This document shows, in pieces, positions 1 through 8,839 of a DNA stretch of 64,000 bases. Within the stretch, counting starts at the first letter, position 1; every line of letters starts with the position of its first letter. The DNA lies in NCBI GenBank assembly GCA_910578105.1, contig CAJTPD010000001.1, positions 372,001 to 436,000 on the forward strand. Reading direction: 5' to 3'. The position numbers and the translations under genes are program-made. The DNA comes from an uncultured Odoribacter sp. Lineage in GTDB: Bacteria; Bacteroidota; Bacteroidia; Bacteroidales; Marinifilaceae. The notes beneath the pieces were generated by a model. It had not been told where the DNA came from. It saw only the letters and a list, made by a program, of their open reading frames with translations, and ran no database searches.

Positions 1-210
1 GGGGAGATTCGTTTTTTTGCAGGGTATAGTGGCTGGGAAAAAGGACAATTAGAGCGTGAATTGGAAGAAAATTCATGGATGGTGGGGGATATTACCCAAG
101 AGAAATTTTTTGAGTTACCGAATGAAGATATTTGGGAGAATTCGATGAGTGAATTGGGAGGACGTTATCGTATCTGGGCCAATTTTCCGAAAGACCCCAT
201 AATGAATTAA
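1..210 (+). CDS. YqgE/AlgH family protein, C-terminal fragment
   Basis: The first 69 codons, open from the window edge to TAA at 208-210, encode the end of a YqgE/AlgH (UPF0301) protein. The recognisable piece is GYSGWEKGQLERELEENSW near the start, the conserved core of the family, followed by a Trp-rich tail. The 5' part lies outside the window. The biochemical role of the family is poorly defined, so none is claimed. It reads in the same direction as the RNase P RNA gene that starts eight bases after its stop. Confidence 0.8.
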   Translation, partial: GEIRFFAGYSGWEKGQLERELEENSWMVGDITQEKFFELPNEDIWENSMSELGGRYRIWANFPKDPIMN

Positions 211-217
211 AACAACA

Positions 218-574
218 ATAGCAGGCCGTTCTATCGCTGTTCCCTTGCGGAAGAGAGGAAAGTCCGGGCAACACAGGACATCGTGCTTCTTAACGGGAAG
301 ATGTTTGTGAGGGCATAGTAGCGTAACAGAAAATAACCGTTCCGGCAGAAGTATATCTGATGGAATAAGGGTGAAAAGGTGGGGTAAGAGCCCACCGGTG
401 TTGCGGGTAACCGCAACAGCCGTACGTCTCACGAGTTGCAAGGCCATGTATACCGGCGGATATGGTTGGTCCGGCCATTGCCGGGGGGTAGGCTGCTAGA
501 GCTGCAGAGTGATTTGCAGAGTAGATAAATGATAGAAACCGAAAGGTACAGAACCCGGCTTACAGGCCTGCTAT
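218..574 (+). ncRNA. rnpB: RNase P RNA (bacterial type A)
   Basis: This is the catalytic RNA of ribonuclease P, which trims tRNA 5' leaders. The ends pair perfectly over ten bases (218-227, ATAGCAGGCC, with 565-574), forming helix P1. The universally conserved GAGGAAAGTCCGGGC block is at about 275-289. The 3' half carries the AGA..GAAA..ACAGAACCCGGCTTA signature at about 536-562. A T-run follows P1 directly and probably acts as terminator. The boundaries are taken from P1 and could shift by a few bases. Confidence 0.96.
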
Positions 575-612
575 TTTTTATTTTAACGTGAAATACCAGA
601 AAGGAATTTTTT

Positions 613-1842
613 ATGAAATCGATACGTGAAATATATAACATTGGGTATGGTCCGTCGTCCAGCCACACGATGGGACCCAGTCGTGCTGCCGGATTTTTTT
701 CAAAGAAACACCCGGGAATAGAAAAAATCAGGGTGACTTTATACGGAAGTCTGGCATTGACCGGTAAAGGACATGGTACGGATACAGCCATACTGAAAGT
801 GGTGGAGCATCCTGAAAATACTGAGATTGTCTGGCGTCCCGATGTCAGTTTGTCAAGGCACCCCAATGGCATGGTGTTTGAAGCCTTGGAACAGGATCGG
901 ATAGTAGATAGTTGGACGGTATACAGTGTAGGAGGGGGAGCCTTGTGGGATGAGAACGGAACTTTTGACGGTGGGGATTTGTATCCTAAAACTTCTATGG
1001 CGGAAGTGATGAAATGGTGTTTGGATGAAGGTTGTACATTGGTAGATTATGTGGAAAAATATGAAGGGAAAGAGATTTTTGATTATTTAGGGGAAGTTTG
1101 GCAACAAATGCAGGAAACGGTTGAGACCGGTCTGGTGACGGAAGGGGTATTGCCCGGTGCCTTGAAATTATCACGTAAAGCCAGTTCCTATAATATAAAG
1201 GCAATGCAATCTGTCGGTTCCTCCCGTCCGATGGGTATGCTTTTTGCTGCGGCGTTAGCTGTTTCGGAAGAGAATGCGGGAGGAGGAAAAGTGGTGACTG
1301 CCCCTACCTGTGGTGCCTCGGGAGTAGTACCTGCTGTTATGTATTTTATGAAGCACGACCAAAAGATGCCGGATTACCGGATTATCCGGGGATTGGCGAC
1401 TGCCGGGTTAATTGGTAATATCGTAAAAAGCAACGGTTCAATATCCGGAGCTGAGGTAGGATGTCAGGGGGAATTGGGTACTGCTTGCGCAATGGCTGCC
1501 GGTGCTGCTGCACAGATTTGGGGAGGGACACCACGGCAGATAGAGTATGCGGCTGAGATGGGATTTGAACATAATTTGGGATTGACGTGTGACCCGGTTT
1601 TGGGATATGTACAGATTCCCTGCATTGAACGGAATGCTTTTGTAGCTCAAAAAGCTCAAGAAGCTGCTCTTTATGCATTGTTTTCTGATGGTCGTCATAT
1701 GGTATCGTTTGATGATGTGGTAAAGACGATGATGGAGACTGGCCGGGATATGCAAGCAAAATACCGGGAAACCAGTTTGGGTGGATTAGCAACGGTGTGT
1801 GTAAAAAAACTGGGGGCTGTATCCAGGAAAAATGAGGATTGA
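613..1842 (+). CDS. sdaA: L-serine dehydratase (single chain, Fe-S type)
   Basis: The 409-residue protein deaminates L-serine to pyruvate and ammonia in the cytoplasm. The N-terminal block GPSSSHTMGPSRAA is the conserved substrate-binding start of the beta domain. The C-terminal half has the alpha-domain cysteines expected to hold the oxygen-sensitive [4Fe-4S] cluster: APTCGASGVVPAV, GCQGELGTACAM and CDPVLGYVQIPC. Alpha and beta domains are fused in one chain, as in E. coli SdaA. The ATG at 613 follows an AAGGA stretch and lies just downstream of rnpB. With the dicarboxylate/asparaginase genes nearby it fits an amino-acid-using anaerobe. Confidence 0.94.
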   Translation: MKSIREIYNIGYGPSSSHTMGPSRAAGFFSKKHPGIEKIRVTLYGSLALTGKGHGTDTAILKVVEHPENTEIVWRPDVSLSRHPNGMVFEALEQDRIVDSWTVYSVGGGALWDENGTFDGGDLYPKTSMAEVMKWCLDEGCTLVDYVEKYEGKEIFDYLGEVWQQMQETVETGLVTEGVLPGALKLSRKASSYNIKAMQSVGSSRPMGMLFAAALAVSEENAGGGKVVTAPTCGASGVVPAVMYFMKHDQKMPDYRIIRGLATAGLIGNIVKSNGSISGAEVGCQGELGTACAMAAGAAAQIWGGTPRQIEYAAEMGFEHNLGLTCDPVLGYVQIPCIERNAFVAQKAQEAALYALFSDGRHMVSFDDVVKTMMETGRDMQAKYRETSLGGLATVCVKKLGAVSRKNED

Positions 1843-1932
1843 AAATGCAACCAAAACAGTTGACTGACGTTAATCCTGTACATTTGAGGCTTACGGTAGA
1901 GTAAGCTAATTTGAACATAAATAAAGATCAGG

Positions 1933-2520
1933 ATGGATAGGGTAAAGCTAAAAGTTTTAGGACTGTCGTACAGTATGTCACAGACAGGCGCATATGCTCT
2001 CATATTGTCGGATGAGCCGGATTTGCACCGAATCCCTATTGTTATTGGAATGCCTGAGGCTCAATCCATTGCAATACAACTTGAAAAAATTCAGACACAA
2101 CGGCCTTTGAGTCATGATTTGATGAAGGCTTTGGCTGATGCTATGAATGTGGTATTGAAAGAAGTATTTATTTACCGTTTGGACGCAGGTATTTTTTATT
2201 CTGAATTGTTTTTTGAGAGTGGAAAGAGTATGATTAAATTGGATTCAAGGACTTCTGATGCGATAGCATTGGCGTTGCGATATGATTGTCCGATTTATAC
2301 TACTCCTGAGATTATAGCTAAAGCAGGTATTGTTGTCGGACACGAAGAGGGGCATGTTAATGAACCGACGGTGGTACATATGTCGGAACGCGATGAAAAT
2401 GATATGTCGGGTTATTCAGAACAGGAGCTTACGCGGATGTTGCGTGAAGCTGTGGAGATGGAAGAATATGAAAAAGCATCGAAACTCCGGGATGCCATCA
2501 GAAAAAAAAGTCAGCAATAA
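1933..2520 (+). CDS. Bifunctional nuclease family protein with C-terminal UVR motif
   Basis: This 195-residue protein has a DUF151/BFN domain over about residues 1-140 (IPIVIGMPEAQSIA, LDSRTSDAIALALR). A UVR motif covers about residues 163-192 (ELTRMLREAVEMEEYEKA), the helical hairpin found in UvrB/UvrC and Clp-associated proteins. A linker rich in Glu and His joins the two. BFN proteins have been reported to have nuclease activity, but the physiological role is unclear. It lies 90 bp after sdaA and 22 bp before pgi, so it may be cotranscribed with pgi. Confidence 0.87.
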   Translation: MDRVKLKVLGLSYSMSQTGAYALILSDEPDLHRIPIVIGMPEAQSIAIQLEKIQTQRPLSHDLMKALADAMNVVLKEVFIYRLDAGIFYSELFFESGKSMIKLDSRTSDAIALALRYDCPIYTTPEIIAKAGIVVGHEEGHVNEPTVVHMSERDENDMSGYSEQELTRMLREAVEMEEYEKASKLRDAIRKKSQQ

Positions 2521-2542
2521 AACTTTCTAATACGATAAAGTT

Positions 2543-3871
2543 ATGAACAATATTCAATTTGATTCCAGTAAAATCAGTAAGTTTGTAAGTAAGGAGGAGA
2601 TAGATGCTTTGTATCCGGAGGCTTTGGAGGGATTGAAACGTTTAAAAGACGGAACGAGTAAGGGGAATGATTTTCTGGGGTGGCTGAATTTACCGGCAGA
2701 CATCACTCCGGAACTTTTGGCTGATATAGAAAAAACGGCAGCCGATTTACGTTCGCGTACCCGGGTTGTTGTGGTTATTGGTATCGGAGGTTCTTATTTG
2801 GGAGCCAGGGCTGTGATTGAAGCACTTTCAGATAGTTTTCATAATTACGGTCAGGCAGATATGAAAATTATTTTTGCCGGACATAATATCGGAGAGGATT
2901 ATTACCATGAATTGCTGAATTATTTGGAAGATAAGGAGTTCGGGATTTGTGTGATTTCGAAATCAGGAACAACCACGGAACCGGCTATTGCATTTCGTTT
3001 ACTGAAAGAATTGTTGGAAAAAAAGGCAGGCCGTGAGGAAGCAGGCAAGAGAATTGTAGCTATTACCGATGCCAATAAGGGGGCATTGCGGATTTTAGCA
3101 ACTCAGGAAGGGTATAAGACTTTTGTCATTCCTGATAATGTAGGCGGACGTTTTTCAGTATTGACTCCGGTTGGATTGTTGCCTATTGCTATTGCAGGAT
3201 TTGATATCCGTGAACTGGTCAAAGGAGCAAGGGAAATGCGGAGGGTTTGCCTTGAAAATGAGGATAATATTGCTGTTAAATATGCGGCAGCCCGTTCTGC
3301 TTTATATCGGAAAGGATACGTTGTTGAGTTATTGGCTAATTTTAATCCTAAATTGCATTATATCACGGAATGGTGGAAACAGTTGTACGGAGAGAGTGAA
3401 GGCAAAGAACGTAAGGGAATTTTTCCTGCAGGTGCGGATTTTACAACCGATTTGCATTCCATGGGGCAATATATTCAGGAAGGGATGCGCATGTTGATGG
3501 AAACGGTAATTTCTGTAGAAAAACCGGATTATAGAGTGGAAATTCCTGCCGATTCTGCCAATCTGGATAAACTGAATTTTCTGGCTGGCAAACGTGTGGA
3601 TCAGGTAAATAAAATGGCTGAACTGGGGACTCAGATTGCTCATGTGGATGGAGGTGTGCCTAATATGAAAGTTGTTATTCCGGTATTAAATGCTTTGTAT
3701 ATCGGACAACTATTTTATTTTTTTGAGTTGGCTTGTGGTATTTCCGGAAATATATTGGGTGTAAATCCGTTTGATCAACCGGGTGTAGAAGCGTATAAAA
3801 ATAATATGTTTGCGTTATTGGATAAGCCCGGATATGAGGAAGCTTCTAAGGCTATTAAGGCTAAGATATAA
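2543..3871 (+). CDS. pgi: Glucose-6-phosphate isomerase
   Basis: The 442-residue enzyme interconverts glucose 6-phosphate and fructose 6-phosphate. Sugar-phosphate binding motifs are visible as GIGGSYLGARAVIEAL and SKSGTTTEPAIAFR. The catalytic region around LHSMGQYIQEG and the C-terminal motif GVEAYKNNMFALL are intact. The length fits the shorter Firmicutes/Bacteroidetes class rather than the roughly 550-residue enterobacterial class. The next gene uses its product directly. Confidence 0.96.
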   Translation: MNNIQFDSSKISKFVSKEEIDALYPEALEGLKRLKDGTSKGNDFLGWLNLPADITPELLADIEKTAADLRSRTRVVVVIGIGGSYLGARAVIEALSDSFHNYGQADMKIIFAGHNIGEDYYHELLNYLEDKEFGICVISKSGTTTEPAIAFRLLKELLEKKAGREEAGKRIVAITDANKGALRILATQEGYKTFVIPDNVGGRFSVLTPVGLLPIAIAGFDIRELVKGAREMRRVCLENEDNIAVKYAAARSALYRKGYVVELLANFNPKLHYITEWWKQLYGESEGKERKGIFPAGADFTTDLHSMGQYIQEGMRMLMETVISVEKPDYRVEIPADSANLDKLNFLAGKRVDQVNKMAELGTQIAHVDGGVPNMKVVIPVLNALYIGQLFYFFELACGISGNILGVNPFDQPGVEAYKNNMFALLDKPGYEEASKAIKAKI

Positions 3872-3915
3872 TTTTCGGAGGAACAGAATATTTACCGAAA
3901 CATTTTAACGTACAT

Positions 3916-5133
3916 ATGAAGACAATAGCTATTCTGTGCGGGGGAGGACCTGCACCGGGAATAAATACGGTTGTGGCAACTGTCACGAAAGTTTTTTTGA
4001 AAGACGGATATCGGGTGTTGGCAGTGCATGAAGGATATAAGGGATTGTTTGCAGAAGAACCGGAAGTGGAGGTATTGACTTATGAAAAGGCTGATGAAAT
4101 ATACAGTCGTGGCGGTTCAGCCATAAAAATGAGTCGTTTTAAACCTAAAGACGAAGATTTTAATACCCGATTGTTTGTGAAAGAAGAAATAGAGCTGTTG
4201 GTGACAATCGGGGGAGATGATACTGCCTCTACTGCTAATCGGTTGACAAAATATTTGGAAACCAATCATATAAAAATCCGGAATATCCACGTTCCTAAGA
4301 CTATTGATAATGATTTGCCTCTACCGGAAGGTATTCCGACTTTCGGTTTCACTTCAGCCAAGGAGATGGGAGTTCGTATCGGAAAAGTGATTAAGGCGGA
4401 GGCTGCGACAACTCAGAATTGGTATTTGTTGATGTCAATGGGCCGGGAGGCCGGACATCTGGCTTTTGAGATTGGCAAAGGAATTCATGCTTCTATGATT
4501 ATTATTCCGGAAATGTTCAGGAAAACTCAGATTACCATTGAGAAGGTGATACGTTTGGTTATTTCTTCTATGGTAAAACGGAGAATTCTGGGACAGAAAT
4601 CTGGTGTAGTTGTTGTCAGTGAAGGAATTTTTCATTTTTTGAAGAACGAGGATATAGTTTCTTCCGGGATTATTTTTGATTATGATGCTCATGGACATCC
4701 GGAATTATCAGAGGTGAGTAAAGCACATGTCATTACCCGTATTTTGAAGAAAAGCCTGAGAGAATTGGGATTGAATATCATTTGTCGGCCTGTAGAAGTT
4801 GGATATTCATTGCGTTGTACAGATCCTTCGGCTTTTGACTTGACTTATTGTACAACGTTGGGTATCGGTGTAAAGAAGCTTTATGAAGAAGGACATACGG
4901 GTTGTATGGTGGCTGTAAACCTGGAGGAGGAAGTGATTCCTGTGTATCTGAAAGATGTAGAGGATGGGAATGGCAAAATTCGTACCCGCCTGGTAAATGT
5001 AGAAAAAGAAGTGGTGCATCAGACGTTATATGAGAATATTTATTATCTGACAGAGGCAGACCGTGAAAAGGCGAAAGAATGGCTGAAACATCCGGAAGAA
5101 TATGAATACCGGACTATTCTGGAAAATGACTGA
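3916..5133 (+). CDS. 6-phosphofructokinase, predicted pyrophosphate-dependent type
   Basis: This 405-residue member of the phosphofructokinase A family phosphorylates fructose 6-phosphate. Visible motifs are the N-terminal GGGPAPGIN, GGDDT at residues 99-103, PKTIDND at 127-133 and MGREAGHLA at about 175-183. In ATP-dependent enzymes the equivalents of Asp102 and Lys128 are both Gly (GGDGS, PGTIDND). The Asp/Lys pair is the known signature of PPi-dependent enzymes. PPi use is therefore an inference from two residues, and automatic annotation may well say ATP-dependent. It lies 44 bp downstream of pgi. Confidence 0.9.
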   Translation: MKTIAILCGGGPAPGINTVVATVTKVFLKDGYRVLAVHEGYKGLFAEEPEVEVLTYEKADEIYSRGGSAIKMSRFKPKDEDFNTRLFVKEEIELLVTIGGDDTASTANRLTKYLETNHIKIRNIHVPKTIDNDLPLPEGIPTFGFTSAKEMGVRIGKVIKAEAATTQNWYLLMSMGREAGHLAFEIGKGIHASMIIIPEMFRKTQITIEKVIRLVISSMVKRRILGQKSGVVVVSEGIFHFLKNEDIVSSGIIFDYDAHGHPELSEVSKAHVITRILKKSLRELGLNIICRPVEVGYSLRCTDPSAFDLTYCTTLGIGVKKLYEEGHTGCMVAVNLEEEVIPVYLKDVEDGNGKIRTRLVNVEKEVVHQTLYENIYYLTEADREKAKEWLKHPEEYEYRTILEND

Positions 5134-5177
5134 TATATATTTCTAATGCCCCTCCTTTGCTCTTTTTCAGAAGAGGG

Positions 5178-6362
5178 TTAATAGACCGGAATTTTATAAA
5201 TCAATCCTAATGATAATTGTTGAGGATGAGTATTGACAACACCAAAATGCTTGGCTTTTGCAGTGTAATTAATTTCTCGTCCTCTGTACATCAGGAAAAA
5301 ATGCAAATTTTCTTTCATGGGAAAATATTCGATACCTCCCTGATAACCATAAGAGGTGCGGTATTTTCCTTTTTCGTGTTTTCCGTCTGTTTTTGTCACG
5401 GAAGCTGTTTCGTACATTCCTTTGATAAAGAGGTTCAATTTTGGGAAAATCCGGTAATTGGCCCGACTGACTAACGAAAGATAACTGCTGTTCTGTATCC
5501 GTTCAGGATTATCCTGATTTTGCAGGAAATCTGATAAAATTCCCAGTTTATCGATATTTTCTAAAGAATACATGAAATCAACATACATATTGAAATTTTT
5601 CTGAATCCAGGCTGTGGCCAGCGTTAAAAAATAGACGTGAGTATGTTGTCCTTCATGGAACAGGGAAAAAGAAGAGCGTGTCAAAAGCCGATTCTTGTAA
5701 AGATTTCCGTTCCAGTTTAGTGTGTATCCTAAAGGAACTTTGGCAAGTTTGACATTTGCTGGTAAAGTTCCGAACATCTCTTCGGCAGAGCCGGAACGGC
5801 TGTCAACTATCTGGAAGCGAATTTCATGAGCGGGTGTGAGCTGCCACATCAGATTGGCTCCTGTCAGAAAACACGTCATATATTCCCCCATATCGGAAAA
5901 TTCGTATACCTCAGCGGGATTGGCATCGTATTCGAAACCTCCGTAATCGGCATATTGTTTTCCCCAAAAAGTAGATAAATGGGGGGTAAGGAGGAATCCG
6001 ACGCCCAGGCAGTTGATTGATGAAGGCATATTGTCAGTTTGCCCTGCTTTATCGCTCCGGTTCAAATGTTGATACCATTTGTAATAGATTTTGTCGGTAA
6101 TGTCACCTTCTACCTGCAAACGGATATAATCCAGGCGAAAAGCAGATTTTGCATCATCTTTATTGATAAATGACGAGTGAAAAGCAATCCGGGTATTTAA
6201 ATCTACGTTCAGGTAATAACGGCGTATGGAGCTTCCTGTTAATCTTTCTATGACCGGACGGTTGACAGCCAGCGTGTCATTTTTCGGAAAAGAAAGAGCG
6301 ATTACTGTTAAAGTCCATCCCTGTATAACTAAAAAAAAGAATAAAAAATATAGAATTTTCAT
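5178..6362 (-). CDS. Outer-membrane porin, OprO/OprP-like (copy 2)
   Basis: The 394-residue protein has an N-terminal hydrophobic signal sequence and then alternating beta-strand sequence typical of a phosphate-selective-porin-like barrel (OprO/P family). It ends with a terminal strand (LSLGLIYKIPVY), as outer-membrane barrels do. It shares many blocks with the porin encoded at 6563-7744 (FRFQIVDSR, LGYTLNWNGNL, KGKYRTS, ENLHFFL), so the two are tandem paralogues. It is the last gene of the dcuB-ansB-porin group. Substrate is unknown; the locus suggests amides or dicarboxylates. A 5-bp-stem hairpin lies just before its start codon. Confidence 0.83.
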   Translation of the reverse strand: MKILYFLFFFLVIQGWTLTVIALSFPKNDTLAVNRPVIERLTGSSIRRYYLNVDLNTRIAFHSSFINKDDAKSAFRLDYIRLQVEGDITDKIYYKWYQHLNRSDKAGQTDNMPSSINCLGVGFLLTPHLSTFWGKQYADYGGFEYDANPAEVYEFSDMGEYMTCFLTGANLMWQLTPAHEIRFQIVDSRSGSAEEMFGTLPANVKLAKVPLGYTLNWNGNLYKNRLLTRSSFSLFHEGQHTHVYFLTLATAWIQKNFNMYVDFMYSLENIDKLGILSDFLQNQDNPERIQNSSYLSLVSRANYRIFPKLNLFIKGMYETASVTKTDGKHEKGKYRTSYGYQGGIEYFPMKENLHFFLMYRGREINYTAKAKHFGVVNTHPQQLSLGLIYKIPVY

Positions 6363-6562
6363 GTACTCGGCCTTATTTAATTCAGGCCGTAAAAATAATA
6401 TAAAACCCGGAGACGTTTATAAAACACAAGGTGAAAAACAGACAGGATGGAAGAATTATAGCTTTCAAAGCTTGGAAAAACCAAAAGAAGGGCATTAACC
6501 ACTCAATAGTTATTGGAACTTAATGTGTGAATCCTGTTGCCCCTCTTCTGATATTTAAAATG

Positions 6563-7744
6563 TTAAAACATCGGTAATTGATATACCAGTCCCAATTCTA
6601 TTCTTTGCGGATTGCTGTTGCCAGCTCCGAATACTTTTGCTTTGTTGGTGTAGTCATAGTTCCGTCCGATATAATTCAGGAAAAAATGCAGATTATCTTT
6701 TGTCGGATAGTATTCTATGCCTCCCATATATCCCCAGGAGGTTCGATATTTGCCTTTCTCCAGTTGCTGATTATTTTTTTCAACCTTGGCTGTTTCGTAC
6801 ATACCTTTCATCCAAAGGTTGAAATGACGGCATATCCTGTAATTTAAATGGAGTATCATGGACATATAACGGGTGTCTAATGCCCGGGTATTGTATCCGT
6901 CTGTTGCAGTGATTTCGCTGATGATTCCGGTACGGTCCAAGTCCTCGGAAGAATACATAAAGTCAAAAAATCCAAGGAATTCAGACAATTGTACTTCTGT
7001 TCCGAGTGCGTAGTAATACCAGTTCTTTTTTTTGGCTTCGTGGAAAACAGACGCTGACCAACGGGTTTTTAATTTATTGTTGAGCAGGTTTCCGTTCCAG
7101 TTTAAGGTATATCCGAGTGGGGCTTTGGAACGTTTTACATTTTCCGGAACCTGTCCATAGAAGTCTTTGAAAGAACCGTTTCTGGAGTCGACAATTTGGA
7201 AACGAAACTCGTGTTGTCGGGCAAAATAGTAAGAAAAGTCAATACCTGTCAGGAAATTACTCATATATTCTAACATGTCGCAATATTGGTAAACCTCAAT
7301 GGGATTCAAATCAAATTCAAATCCACCGAAAGCTGTACATTGTTTACCGGCTAAAACGGATAATTTGTCATGGATGTGGAATCCTACTGCTGCATAGTCA
7401 ATAGAGGCAGGCAGATTGTCCAGAGCCTGAGGGTTATTATTCCGGTTTAACCTTTGACGATAACGGTAATAAATCCGGTCGGTAATGTTTCCTTTCATTT
7501 CCAGACGTAGTTGGTCCATCCGGAATGCTATCTGTTCTTCCCGGTTGTCATTGAAAAAAATATTGAAACTTCCCTGCATGTTCAGGTATACGTTGAACCA
7601 TTCTGTTTTTTTCTCCAATTTGGTAACTTTTTCAAACAGAGTTGTGGTATTGATTGTGGGCTCGGATTGAAAAGTCAGGTGTTGTGCAGATAATAACGGC
7701 ACTGTTCCGGTTAATAGTATCAGAACGATAACTAATTTTTTCAT
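6563..7744 (-). CDS. Outer-membrane porin, OprO/OprP-like (copy 1)
   Basis: The 393-residue protein has a signal peptide ending near LLSAQ, then a beta-barrel of the OprO/P type ending in LGLVYQLPMF. It starts 12 bp after the asparaginase stop codon, which indicates cotranscription. Its paralogue lies about 200 bp downstream. The N-terminal region after the signal peptide (residues about 30-50) is polar and may form a short periplasmic or coiled segment. A role in letting asparagine or aspartate into the periplasm is inferred only from its neighbours. Confidence 0.83.
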   Translation of the reverse strand: MKKLVIVLILLTGTVPLLSAQHLTFQSEPTINTTTLFEKVTKLEKKTEWFNVYLNMQGSFNIFFNDNREEQIAFRMDQLRLEMKGNITDRIYYRYRQRLNRNNNPQALDNLPASIDYAAVGFHIHDKLSVLAGKQCTAFGGFEFDLNPIEVYQYCDMLEYMSNFLTGIDFSYYFARQHEFRFQIVDSRNGSFKDFYGQVPENVKRSKAPLGYTLNWNGNLLNNKLKTRWSASVFHEAKKKNWYYYALGTEVQLSEFLGFFDFMYSSEDLDRTGIISEITATDGYNTRALDTRYMSMILHLNYRICRHFNLWMKGMYETAKVEKNNQQLEKGKYRTSWGYMGGIEYYPTKDNLHFFLNYIGRNYDYTNKAKVFGAGNSNPQRIELGLVYQLPMF

Positions 7745-7756
7745 GGTACAGGTATT

Positions 7757-8818
7757 CTAATAATTATTGAAATAAGTTTGGATAGTTTTATAGTTTTTGG
7801 TTTTGGTGAGTGCCAGCATCAGCAAAATACGGGATTTCTGGGGATTTAATTCTTGCGATGCAATGAATCCGTATTCAGAATCGTCTATTTCGGCTCCGAG
7901 TGTGGTCGGACCTGTCGGGACCCTGCTAGAACGGACAATCAGAATTCCCTGGCGGCTGGCATCTGCCAGTTTTCCGAACAGATTTTTATGTATATTTCCA
8001 TTTCCCACTCCCGCATGTACTATTCCTTCGTATCCTTTGTTTATCAGTGCTTCCAGTGCATCGGATTCAACATTCGAGTAACTGTAAATGATACCTACTT
8101 TAGGCAATGTTTCAATGTTTGTTACATCGAAAACAGATTGCATAGTATGTAATTTATCCGTTGTTTGGTTATAATGCACCTTCCCATTGAAAACATAGCC
8201 CAATGCTCCTGAATTCGGTGCTTGAAAGGTTTGTACGTCAATTGTATTCATTTTCATAGCTGAGTGGGCTCCCAGAATAAGGCCGTTCATGACAATCAGT
8301 ACCCCGCGTCCCGTGGATTCTGTTGCACTGGCTGTTACTACTGCATTGTAAAGATTGAGCGGACCATCCGCACTTAAGGAAGTGGAAGCCCGCATGGCTC
8401 CAACCAATACTATCGGTTTGTTGCTTTTTACTGTCAGATTCAGAAAGAAAGCCGTTTCTTCCATCGTATCTGTTCCGTGAGTAATTACAACTCCATCTAC
8501 ATCCTGGCGTTTCAGCAAAGTATTCAGGTAATGGGCTAGTTTCAGCCATACTTCGTCGGACATATCCTGTGAACCGATTCTTACAATCTGTTCTCCGGTT
8601 ATATTGGCAATTTCGTTCAGCTCCGGAACTGCTGCGATTAATTCGCTGATTGCAACTTGTCCGGGGGTATAAGCTGTCCCTGTGGTGCTTGTTCCTGCAC
8701 CAGCAATGGTACCTCCGGTTGCCAGAATATGAATGTTAGGACGTTTTTGTGCATAGCTAGCAGACAGTGCTATAAGTGAAACCAGAGTAAATAAGAAAAA
8801 TAATCTGAGCGTTTTCAT
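7757..8818 (-). CDS. ansB: Type II (periplasmic) L-asparaginase
   Basis: The 353-residue enzyme hydrolyses L-asparagine to aspartate and ammonia. A signal peptide of about 23 residues ends at SYAQ, placing it in the periplasm. Both catalytic motifs are present: ATGGTIAG with the nucleophile Thr37, and THGTDTMEE with Thr116/Asp117. It starts 21 bp after dcuB and is followed 12 bp later by a porin gene, so the group is probably one operon. The aspartate made here is the natural substrate of the dicarboxylate exchanger encoded upstream. Confidence 0.95.
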   Translation of the reverse strand: MKTLRLFFLFTLVSLIALSASYAQKRPNIHILATGGTIAGAGTSTTGTAYTPGQVAISELIAAVPELNEIANITGEQIVRIGSQDMSDEVWLKLAHYLNTLLKRQDVDGVVITHGTDTMEETAFFLNLTVKSNKPIVLVGAMRASTSLSADGPLNLYNAVVTASATESTGRGVLIVMNGLILGAHSAMKMNTIDVQTFQAPNSGALGYVFNGKVHYNQTTDKLHTMQSVFDVTNIETLPKVGIIYSYSNVESDALEALINKGYEGIVHAGVGNGNIHKNLFGKLADASRQGILIVRSSRVPTGPTTLGAEIDDSEYGFIASQELNPQKSRILLMLALTKTKNYKTIQTYFNNY

Positions 8819-8839
8819 GTTGATGAATTTTTATGTCGG

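Noticed and set aside
115..574. Several minus-strand frames over the first 600 bases
   Set aside because: They lie across the RNase P RNA gene, whose helix P1 and conserved core are clear.
1382..1918. 178-codon minus-strand frame inside sdaA
   Set aside because: It is antisense to a complete serine dehydratase, with no recognisable domain.
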